Assembly (NCBI GenBank): GCA_020850355.1
Contig: JADZEX010000020.1
Location: 124,001 to 188,000, forward strand
From: Fimbriimonadaceae bacterium
Lineage (GTDB): Bacteria; Armatimonadota; UBA10988
DNA: 64,000 nucleotides
Direction of reading: 5' to 3'
Shown in pieces: positions 18,199 through 26,400 of the stretch. The stretch's first letter is position 1. Each line of letters opens with the position of its first letter. The notes under the pieces were generated by a model. That model searched no databases. It was not told the origin of the DNA and saw only the letters and a program-made list of their open reading frames with translations. A program made the position numbers and the translations under genes.

Positions 18199-20547
18199 AT
18201 GCCGTACGTCGTCCTGGGACTGGTCGGCCTGGCAACGCTGGCGGCACCCGGCGCGGCGGCCGTGCCCGCGGTCTATCCCTGGCCCCAGGCCGTCCAGCCT
18301 TTGGACGGCGAGGTGGTCGTCTGGGATGGCTCCGCCGTTCGGCTGACGGTGCCGCCCGGCGCAATCGCCGCGACGGCGGCGCGGGCGATCGAGCGGTGTC
18401 GCGCTCGGATCAGCGAGCTCTCCGGCCAGCCCGCCGCCTGGCCGAACCAGGCGGCTGTCGAACTGCGGCTGAGCTGCGGAGCCGCTGCCCCAGACCGGCC
18501 ACAGGGGTACCGGCTGCGGATCTCCGCCGCGCCGCCGCGGGTCGAGATCACCGGCCACGACCCGGCGGGGCTGGTCTACGGGCTCGGAACCTTGCGCCAA
18601 CTCCTGCTGGCGGCCGGTCGTCGGGTGGTCCTGCCAGCCTGTGAGATCAGCGACTGGCCCGACCTGCCATGGCGCTCGCTGCCGATGACCCGCTTGAGCC
18701 GCCCGTACCTCGACTGGGCCACCGCCACGGCCCGGATCAATGCCTGCTTCACCGAGCCCCTGGCGATGAACTGGGGCACCCGGCGAGTTGCTCGCCAGAG
18801 CCGCGAGCAGATTGCGGCCGACACCGCCCTGCTGCACGAGTACGGTCTGACTGTGGTGCCCACCAGCGGCTGGCACCGCCAGTGGGCGCGGCAGGAGCTG
18901 GGCCGCGACTTCTGTCCGTCGCAGGACACCGCCGCGGTGCTGGACGTCTTTGCCGACTGCATCGCCGCCGGCGTCGACGGCCTGGCCTGGCACTTCGACG
19001 ACCTGACCGAAGCCGAGATGAAGCACCACCTGACCTGTCCGCAGTGCCGCGGACGCTTTCCGACACTGGCCTCGTGGCAGGTCCATTGCCTGCGGCAGAT
19101 GCTGCAGCTCGGACAGCGCCACGGGCTGCGGGTCTACTGGGCCTGCCCCAGCATCTACAGCCTCCATGCTGGCGGCTCGCGGCCGGATCACTACCAGAAG
19201 ATCCTCGGGCTGCCGCTCGAGGCCTACCTGCGCGAGCTTTGCGGCTTCGCCGGCGCCGAGGCGGTCAGCTTCTACTACTGCGAGTTCGTGGGTGAGCAGC
19301 TCACCTGGCTCAAGGAGCAGGGACTGCGCAACTACATCTGGTGGAACAACGGCCCCTGGTCGGCTGGCGGCCCTGAAGTGTGGGGTTCCTACATCGCGTT
19401 TCCCAGAATGCGCTACTCCTGGGACCTCTACGATCGGCGCCGCATCATCAAGGACCAGACCGAGGTGTTCGACGACGCGGCCTACCGTGACCTCGGCAAC
19501 CTCCGCCAGCACACCAATCTGGTCTACAGCGGCACCAGCGATCCCATCGCAGTCGGTCTGGGCGGGCACTTTGGCTGGCACAACGCGGCGTTTGTGGAAC
19601 ACGAAGAGGAGCTGCGCGATTGGCTGGCGGACCAGCTTTTTTCACCGTCTGGCCACATCGCGATGCGGCAGTGGGAGGCGCTGGCGCCACCGCTGTGGGT
19701 GAAGTGCCTGCGGCTGCAAGCCTTTGACGCTGCCGACCGCGCCAAGATTGACGGACTCGACGCCACTCTGGCTGACCTGCGACGGTCACGCAGCGATCCC
19801 TACCTGCTGCGCGAGAACCTGCCGGCGATGCAGCAGGTGGTCCACAACTTGCGCGGCTTCGCCGACCTGATCGCCCCGTTGCCGGGCAGCGATCCGACCC
19901 AGCCGGGCTGGTTCTGCGGGCGTTCGGCCACCGAACTGCTGGTGGTGGGGCCGGCGGCCACGGTCAGCGGGACGGCGCGCGAAGCCACCTTGCAGGGGCC
20001 GCCGGTCGGGCAGGCCCTGGTCGGCGGTCGGCCAGCCCTGCTGGTCTCCACCAGCCAGTGGCAGGTGCGCGACCCGGCCTTCAGCTTCGGGGAGCGGCCC
20101 TTCAGCATCGACGTCTGGTTCACGCCCACCGTGCTGGGCAGCGACCAGTACACGGCCTTTGCCGGCAACCGCGGGACCTATCGCGAGATCTACCCCGGCA
20201 ACCCCGGCTGGGCCTTCGGCTACGATGGTCGCTCGCGGCGGGCGCGGTTCACCGTGGAGGATGCTCAGCGGCAGATCAGCAGCGTCGAGGCCAGGACGGG
20301 GCTGGAGCTGAACAAGCCGTTCCGGCTGACCGCTGTGCGCGACACGGCGCAGCGCAAGTTGCTGCTCTACGTCAACGGCAAGCTCGAGGCCAGCGTGGCC
20401 GAGACCGGCGCGCTGGCGCTGTCTGGCGGGTCAGCCGTCTCGATCGGCTACGACGGCTGGGGCGGGAGCTATGTGATCGGTGGGTTGCACCGGCTGGCGC
20501 TGCTGGACCGGGCGCTGGCGCCGGCCGAGATCACCGCGCTGCCCTAG
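18199..20547 (+). CDS. Secreted GH84-like beta-N-acetylglucosaminidase with LamG-like C-terminal domain
   Basis: 782 residues from the ATG at 18199, preceded by AGGAGG (18184-18189). Seen: a signal peptide (PYVVLGLVGLATLAAPGAAAV), a GH20b-type N-terminal domain (about 25-140) with PQGYRLRI and LVYGLGTLRQLL, and a TIM-barrel-like domain with the adjacent aspartates of WHFDDLTEAEM (Asp267-Asp268), the acid/base pair expected of GH84 hexosaminidases. A concanavalin/LamG-type domain closes the protein (about 630-782). A CPQC pair follows the catalytic strand. The likely reaction is cleavage of N-acetylglucosamine-like sugars; GH84 versus a related uncharacterised family needs a profile search. 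It is cotranscribed with the haem protein. Confidence 0.76.
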   Translation: MPYVVLGLVGLATLAAPGAAAVPAVYPWPQAVQPLDGEVVVWDGSAVRLTVPPGAIAATAARAIERCRARISELSGQPAAWPNQAAVELRLSCGAAAPDRPQGYRLRISAAPPRVEITGHDPAGLVYGLGTLRQLLLAAGRRVVLPACEISDWPDLPWRSLPMTRLSRPYLDWATATARINACFTEPLAMNWGTRRVARQSREQIAADTALLHEYGLTVVPTSGWHRQWARQELGRDFCPSQDTAAVLDVFADCIAAGVDGLAWHFDDLTEAEMKHHLTCPQCRGRFPTLASWQVHCLRQMLQLGQRHGLRVYWACPSIYSLHAGGSRPDHYQKILGLPLEAYLRELCGFAGAEAVSFYYCEFVGEQLTWLKEQGLRNYIWWNNGPWSAGGPEVWGSYIAFPRMRYSWDLYDRRRIIKDQTEVFDDAAYRDLGNLRQHTNLVYSGTSDPIAVGLGGHFGWHNAAFVEHEEELRDWLADQLFSPSGHIAMRQWEALAPPLWVKCLRLQAFDAADRAKIDGLDATLADLRRSRSDPYLLRENLPAMQQVVHNLRGFADLIAPLPGSDPTQPGWFCGRSATELLVVGPAATVSGTAREATLQGPPVGQALVGGRPALLVSTSQWQVRDPAFSFGERPFSIDVWFTPTVLGSDQYTAFAGNRGTYREIYPGNPGWAFGYDGRSRRARFTVEDAQRQISSVEARTGLELNKPFRLTAVRDTAQRKLLLYVNGKLEASVAETGALALSGGSAVSIGYDGWGGSYVIGGLHRLALLDRALAPAEITALP

Positions 20548-21701
20548 CCGGCCAGCACTTCGCCGGCCCCATCGCCCGAGCGGGTGGCGTAGACATCGGC
20601 CACCAGGTTGTAGCGTGGGTTGTACTCGGCGGCCACCCGGCGCTGCAGGATCTCGACGGCCGGCGGCTCGCAGACTGCCATCGCGCAGCCGCCAAAGCCG
20701 CCACCGACCATTCGGGCACCGTAGACGCCCGGCGTGTCCCAGGCAATCTCAACGATGCTGTTGAGCTCGTCGCAGCTCACCTCGTAGTCGTCGCGCAGGC
20801 TGACGTGGCTGGCGTTGATGCGCTGGCCGAGGGCGGGCAGGTCGCCCTGCTTGAGGATGTCGACGCACTCCAGGGTGCGGGCATTCTCGCTCACCACGTG
20901 GCGGCAGCGGCGGTAGACCACCTCGCTGAGGTCGCCGCGGCAGGCTTCCAGCATCGCCGTGGTGACATCGCGCAGGTGGGTCACCCCGCCGTAGCGCCGG
21001 GCAATCGTCTTGGCGCCTTCCTCACACTGCGCCCGCCGCTCGTTGTAGGCGGTGGTCGCCAGGCTGCGGGGCTTGCGGGTGTCGGCCACCACCAGGGTCA
21101 TCGGCGGCATCGGCACCAGCGTGTAGTCGAAGGTGCGGCAGTCGATCAGCAGGGCGTGGTCCCGCTGGGCCAGCCGGCTGGTGAACTGGTCCATGATCCC
21201 GCCGCGGAGGCCTGTCGCGCTGTTCTCGGCGATCTGCGTCAGCTTCACCAACTTCGTCGGCTCGCACTCCCACGGGGCCAGCCCCTCGTAGGTCATCGCC
21301 GCGGCCACCGTGATGGCCGAGGAACTGCTGACGCCACCCTCAATCGGCACGTCGCCGGCGATCACGCCCTCGAAGCCGTAGCACGGGTAGCCGGCCTCTT
21401 CAAGCGCTTTGGCCATCGCCTTGATGTAGTTGGTCCAGTGGCCGCTGGGCGTCCAGCTCATGGCGTCGAGCGAGAACTGCTCTTCCTTGCCGAGGTCCAG
21501 CGCGTAGAGGTGGCAGGAGCGGTCCGCGGTCGGCCGCACGGCGTAGGCGACCTCGCGGTCCATCGCCACGGGGAACACGAAGCCGTCGTTGTAGTCGGTG
21601 TGCTCGCCGATCAGGTTGACCCGGCCGGGCGCCCGGAAGACGCGGGCCTCACCCGCGAAGCGCTTCCCGAACTCCTGGCGCAGCCATCCGTAATCCAGCA
21701 T
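20544..21701 (-). CDS. galK: Galactokinase
   Basis: 385 residues from MLDYGWLRQ, with GAGGAG upstream of the ATG at 21701. All GHMP galactokinase signatures are present: RAPGRVNLIGEHTDYNDG near the N-terminus, PIEGGVSSSSAITVAA as the ATP loop and GARMVGGGFGGCA near the C-terminus. It phosphorylates galactose at C1 in the Leloir pathway. galT and galE are not in this window, so the gene stands alone. It is divergent from a DUF1802 gene across a 79-base region holding candidate promoters for both. Its stop codon shares bases with that of the convergent glycosidase gene (CTAG). Confidence 0.93.
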   Translation of the reverse strand: MLDYGWLRQEFGKRFAGEARVFRAPGRVNLIGEHTDYNDGFVFPVAMDREVAYAVRPTADRSCHLYALDLGKEEQFSLDAMSWTPSGHWTNYIKAMAKALEEAGYPCYGFEGVIAGDVPIEGGVSSSSAITVAAAMTYEGLAPWECEPTKLVKLTQIAENSATGLRGGIMDQFTSRLAQRDHALLIDCRTFDYTLVPMPPMTLVVADTRKPRSLATTAYNERRAQCEEGAKTIARRYGGVTHLRDVTTAMLEACRGDLSEVVYRRCRHVVSENARTLECVDILKQGDLPALGQRINASHVSLRDDYEVSCDELNSIVEIAWDTPGVYGARMVGGGFGGCAMAVCEPPAVEILQRRVAAEYNPRYNLVADVYATRSGDGAGEVLAG

Positions 21702-21725
21702 CACGACACTCCTCGCCGGCCGCTC

Positions 21726-21754
21726 ATCGTAGCACGGCGCCGCGCTTGACGGAA
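21726..21754 (-). promoter_or_regulatory. Candidate galK promoter, overlapping the divergent DUF1802 promoter
   Basis: On the minus strand, TACGAT (21731-21726) is a good -10. Seventeen bases upstream the -35 is only TTCCGT (21754-21749). It overlaps the -35 of the opposite promoter, so the two would compete. Confidence 0.4.
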
Positions 21755-21774
21755 GGCCGCCGGCACCGTAGCCT
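21746..21774 (+). promoter_or_regulatory. Candidate promoter for the DUF1802 gene, probably giving a leaderless mRNA
   Basis: TTGACG (21746-21751), a 17-base spacer and TAGCCT (21769-21774). The ATG at 21781 is only 6 bases after the -10, so the transcript would begin at or next to the start codon. Confidence 0.5.
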
Positions 21775-21780
21775 GAGGGT

Positions 21781-22359
21781 ATGAGCACCTCTGCCGTGGC
21801 CCTCAAAGAGTGGGCCGTGATCGTCGAAGCGCTGCTGCGCGGCGAACAGATCCTGCTGCTGCGCAAGGGCGGTATTGCCGACGTCGGCGGCGAGTTCCGC
21901 CTGGAGGCCGAGCGCTTCGTGCTGTGGCCGACCTACCTGCACCAAGAGCCCGACTGGCTGGCCCCGGAGCACGCCGCCCGGCTGGCGCCGGTGCTGGCCG
22001 CGCGCGGCGCGGGCAACGCCTACCGCCTGGCTGGCTGGGCCGACGTTGCCGCCATCTACGAGGTGCCCAGCCGAGCCGCACTGGACGGCCTCGCAGGCGA
22101 GCACCTCTGGTCGGCCGAGTACCTCGATCTGCGCTGGCGCTACCGCCCAGAGCTGCCGCTCTACCTGCTGCTACTGCGCGCCTACCGCCTGCCGGCCGTG
22201 GTGACCGTGACGGAGACCGCCGCCCAGAGCGGCTGCCGCTCGTGGGTCCCGCTGGACCCGCCGCTGGCGCTCGGTCCGGCCGACCCGGTGGTGGCCGAGG
22301 CCGACTTCAGCCGGCGCAGCGCGGCCATCGCGGCCGCCCTGGCAGGAGGTGCCCGATGA
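21781..22359 (+). CDS. DUF1802 family protein
   Basis: 192 residues matching my knowledge of DUF1802, whose members begin with an ALKEWAVxVEALLxGxQxLLLRKGGI-like segment. Here it reads ALKEWAVIVEALLRGEQILL (residues 7-26), followed by a conserved FRLEAERFVLWPTYLHQ stretch. The function of the family is unknown; there are no catalytic motifs, signal peptide or membrane segments, so it is cytoplasmic. No normal ribosome site spacing is seen (GAGGG one base from the ATG), and the promoter position suggests a leaderless mRNA. It overlaps the next small gene by 4 bases. Confidence 0.8.
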   Translation: MSTSAVALKEWAVIVEALLRGEQILLLRKGGIADVGGEFRLEAERFVLWPTYLHQEPDWLAPEHAARLAPVLAARGAGNAYRLAGWADVAAIYEVPSRAALDGLAGEHLWSAEYLDLRWRYRPELPLYLLLLRAYRLPAVVTVTETAAQSGCRSWVPLDPPLALGPADPVVAEADFSRRSAAIAAALAGGAR

Positions 22360-22673
22360 GCCGTCGCGACGACCCGGTGCGGGCTTGGGAGAACCAACTG
22401 GTCAGCGCCTACCGCGAGTACCAGTACGGCAAGGTGCTCGGGCCGCTGTTGGAGCAACTGCGCGCCTGGGAAGCCGGCGACCTGGAGGTCGCAGAGGCCG
22501 ACCAGGCGGTACACCACGCGCACCGCGCCAACCAGCGGTTGTACAGCCTGTTCCAAGCTGGCCGCAAGAGCGTGATTGCCGAGATCGCCCACGACCCGAC
22601 GTTTCTGGACCAGTTCGCCGCGCTGCATCCCCCGCCGCCGGAGGTCGAGCTGCGCAAAGACCCGGAACTGTGA
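22356..22673 (+). CDS. Small cytoplasmic protein of unknown function, coupled to the DUF1802 gene
   Basis: 105 residues, mostly helical and charged, with no motif that I recognise. The central part (VAEADQAVHHAHRANQRLYS) could form a helical hairpin or coiled coil. The ATG overlaps the DUF1802 stop (ATGA), and GGAGG lies about 6 bases upstream within the preceding gene. The coupling suggests the two products act together. The gene ends 12 bases before the convergent gene at 22686. Confidence 0.65.
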   Translation: MSRRDDPVRAWENQLVSAYREYQYGKVLGPLLEQLRAWEAGDLEVAEADQAVHHAHRANQRLYSLFQAGRKSVIAEIAHDPTFLDQFAALHPPPPEVELRKDPEL

Positions 22674-22685
22674 GCCGCCGGGCCC

Positions 22686-23471
22686 TCAGCGCGTCGCCGG
22701 CGGGCTGTCCTGGAGCGACACCCGCAGCGCCAGGCGGCTCTCGTTGAGGGGGTCGAAGGTCGTCAGCTCGACGCCTTCGGCGGTCCGGGCGAGCTGCTGC
22801 GGTACCAGGCCCGGGCTGCCCGGGGCGGTCCAGGTCCGCCCACTGCGCGGATCGGTGACGGTCCAGGTCTGCGTCTGCGGGGTCAGCTCGAGCTGCACGC
22901 CGCGACTCCGGAGGCGGGCCAGGGCGGCGCCCTGGAAGGCGGTCTGGTAGTCGGCGACGTTGCCGAGCCTGACGCAGGTCAGCTCGTCGACCAGCACGTC
23001 GGTCGGCCCCGTGCCGATCACCCGCGGCTCGACGAAGGTCAGGCCGGCCGGCACCAGCAGTCGCGTGCGGAGCTGCACCCAGGCGGTGCGTGGCCCGCGG
23101 GCGGAGACGGCGCCGGCGGCCCACTGCACGCCGCTGTCGCCGGTCGGCGGCCAGAGGGTCGCACACAGCACGATCTCGCCGCTGTCGGCTGGCAGCACCC
23201 AGGCGGTCAGCTCGAAGAAGTCCCCGGCCACCGCCGGCAGGCGCGGGCCCGGGTTCAGCGACCAATCCTGCGCACCGCGATGCTGCACCCGCAGCGCCCG
23301 CTGCCCGCTGTGGGCGCGCTCCGCCAGGCTGACCGTCAGCTCGGCCGCACCAGCGCGGCACCAGCCGCGGGACCAGCCGCTGGGCCAACCGTCGGTCAGC
23401 TCCTCGCAACCACCGTTGGGTAGCAGGTTCGGCCCTGCCAACCAGAGGCTCAGCCAGAGCAGCGTGTTCAT
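22686..23471 (-). CDS. Secreted carbohydrate-binding-like protein, third gene of the DUF6785/FtsX operon
   Basis: 261 residues. A short signal peptide (MNTLLWLSLWLAGPNLLP) is followed by a jellyroll-like region starting NGGCEELTDGWPSGWSRGW, a pattern common at the front of secreted CBM-type beta-sandwiches (roughly 20-150). A second segment (about 175-255) with TWTVTDPRSGRTWTAPG resembles the N-terminal beta-domain of large glycoside hydrolases, yet the frame stops soon after. It may therefore be a truncated enzyme or a stand-alone binding protein. The ATG overlaps the FtsX-fusion stop (ATGA), so it is coupled. It ends 12 bases from a convergent gene. Confidence 0.6.
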   Translation of the reverse strand: MNTLLWLSLWLAGPNLLPNGGCEELTDGWPSGWSRGWCRAGAAELTVSLAERAHSGQRALRVQHRGAQDWSLNPGPRLPAVAGDFFELTAWVLPADSGEIVLCATLWPPTGDSGVQWAAGAVSARGPRTAWVQLRTRLLVPAGLTFVEPRVIGTGPTDVLVDELTCVRLGNVADYQTAFQGAALARLRSRGVQLELTPQTQTWTVTDPRSGRTWTAPGSPGLVPQQLARTAEGVELTTFDPLNESRLALRVSLQDSPPATR

Positions 23472-26400
23472 GCGGCAACCTCCCCGCGCAGGGCGGCTGC
23501 GCCGCGTTCGGCGTAGGCTGCCCGCTGCGGCGGCGCGACGGTGCGCCAGATCAGGAACTGCTGGCGCAGGATGTTGATGAACAGCCAGTTGGTCCGCCGC
23601 CACCCGTTGTCATCGCCGCTGATACGTTCGATGCCGATGTCGACGGCGTAGACCTGCGGGTCGTCGGGTTCAGGAATGGTCAGCAGCTCGACGCGTTGAC
23701 TGACTCCCAGATCGTACGGCGCCAGCCAGACCGTGAAGGCCAGCCGCAGGCCGCCGCCCGGGCGTGGCGCAAAGTCGGTGCGGTCGCAGTAGAAGTCGCC
23801 CCCGGCGAAGTCGACGTAGCTGTCGAAGTACTCGCGCAGGAAGGTGTTGCAGGCCAGGCCGTCGCGGCCGGTCAGCATGAACGGTAGCCGGAACCGCATC
23901 ACGTGGCCGTCGGGCACCGGCAACCGCCAGCGCCGCTCGACATCCGGGGTCGCCGCCCGGGCCGCCTTGCGGGCCGGGTAGAGCGAGCTCAGCAACACCG
24001 TGGCGATGATGATCGCCGCGACTCCGACGGTCGCCGTCGAGGAGTAGTTCAGGCTGATGCCCGCCAGCCCGCCCAGGTACTGCTGGCTGACCGCCCAGGT
24101 CACCAGCTTGGCGACCGCCTGACCCAGCAGGTAGCCCAGAATCACGCCCAGGTTGGCGAAGACGCAGCTCTCGGCCAAGAACAGCGTCGCGACATGGGCC
24201 GGCGCCAGGCCGATGCTGCTGAAGATGCCGATCTCGCGGAAGCGCTCCATGACCGCGCCGAGCATCGTGTTAAGCACGATCAGCGCGGCGATGATCAACG
24301 GGATCACGACCGTCGTCAGACCGCTGACTCCGGTGCTGCCGATGCTGCTGTAGAGCGCCACCCGCCCCTCGCCAGCTCCGTAGGCCGACAGCTCGAAGCG
24401 GTCCATCAGGGCCTTCGCCGCCGGATGCACCTGCCGCTCGTCGCCGAACCGAACGGCCACCGAACGGAGCGTTCCCCCGAGGGCCATCACGCGGTCGAAT
24501 GGCAGCAGGATCTGCGCCTCGGCCGCGTAGTGCGTGTAGCGGTCAATCGGCGGCGGTGCCACGCTGCCGAGCTTCAGCTTCTGGGCCTGCTGGTCGGTCA
24601 GCATCTTCAGCTTCTCGGGCTCCAGCTTGGAGAAGTCGACCGGCGTCAGCGGCTCGCCGTCGAGGTCGACCACCTGGTCCAGAGCGCTGTCTTCGAGCAC
24701 CCCGATCACCGCCAGCGAGCTCCCGAAGGCGGCCACCCGGCCGAACACCCCCGGCTCCCCGGTAGGCTGCAGCTTGAGCTTCGCGGCGACGCTGCTCGGC
24801 ACGATGCAGACGTTCTGCTCGCCCGGCCGGAACCAGCGCCCGGCACCCATCTGGCGGCCCAGGCCGCTGACCGCGGGCTCCTCGGCGGTGACGCCCAGGA
24901 TCGCGTTGATCACCAGCGGATCGCCCCCACCGGCGGCGTTGGCGATGTTCAGCTTGAGCTGCTTGTCGAGCTGCGAGCTGACCAGCCAGCAGCGCGCCGT
25001 AACCAGCCCCTGACGACCGAACTGGTTGCCCAGAATGCGCGCCGTCGGCTGCTCCAGGGCGCTCCAGACGGGGTCGCGGACCAACAGGCCGGGATAGACC
25101 ACTTGCGTCTGCACCGGCAACTCATTGCTGCGCAGGCCGGTCTTGACCGAGGTGAAGCTGAGCACCGTGAAGGTCAGCAGGATCAGCGTCACCGCGGTCA
25201 GCGCGGTGCGCAGCGGCCGGCGGCGCATGTTGCTGATACCCAGGGCAAACGCCGCGCCGAGCGTGCCGGCGCGACTCACATCGGCGGTGTGCTGCCCGCT
25301 GACCGCCTGCTGCAGCACCTGCAACTCTTCGTTGAAGCGCCGGCTGACGATGGCGATCACCAGCGTCGCCAGCGACATGATCACGAACCCGAGCAGAATG
25401 ATCCAGGGCGTGTCGAGCAGCCGGAAGGCCGGATGCACGGCGTTCAGGGCGCAGTAGACGACCACGAAGATGGCGATGGTCTTGAGGATCTGATCCTGAA
25501 TCCGCGGCGCTGCGAAGAGCAGCCGCTCGGCGAAGAAGGCGAACGGCAGCAGCAGCGCGAGGTAGAAGAGGACGCCCTTGATGGTGTCGGACTCGGTGCC
25601 ACGAACATCGGGATAGGCCCGCGCCTCGAACGCCCAGGCGGTGCGCGCTGCGGCCAGGTGCGCCGCCCAGTCGCGCGCCTGCAGCGCCGCGCTGGCGGTG
25701 TCGAGGTACTGCTTGGCCTTGCCGTGCAGATCGTCCAGCCGCAGGCTGCTGATGCCGAAGCCACGCTGCCGCTGCATTCGGAACTCGTCGACCCGCCACA
25801 TGTCGAGGGCCGCCTGGTAGGAGGTCCGCACCAGCCGCGGCGTCGCCGCCGGGTCGAAGCCCTCGCCCTCCGGCGTCTGCGGCGTGGCGTTGACCAGAAT
25901 CAGCCGCAGGCCCAGCAGGCCCATGCCCATCGTGACCTTAACCCGCATCGCCCGCGGCGCATAGACCACCGCCACCGGCTCGACGTAACTGGCTGACACG
26001 GTCCCGGTGATCTTGGCCGGCGGGCTGTGGACCGGCAACTCGTAGCCGAAGGTCCGCGGCTCGCTGTCGGTGCGGGCGTCGTAGATGTAGAGCTGCTGCA
26101 GAGTCTCGAAATAGCGCTCGTCGGTGAGGTCGAACAACGACAGCGGCTGGCACGGGAAGACGATCAGCGGCCGGCGCAGCCCGCTGCGGCCTTGGGTCAA
26201 CCGCGGGTACTTCAGCTCGCCCTCGGGGCCGAGGTCGGGCGCGTAGCTGATCTGCCCGGTCCCCGGCTCGATCCCATAGGCGTCGATCTTCAGCGTCGCG
26301 CTGTCCGGCTGGCCGACTAGCCGCCAGTCGCCGCGGGCGTCCGCCATCGTCAGGATGTCGGGCCGCACGCCCATCATGCTGACGGCGTCGTTCTTCAGCA

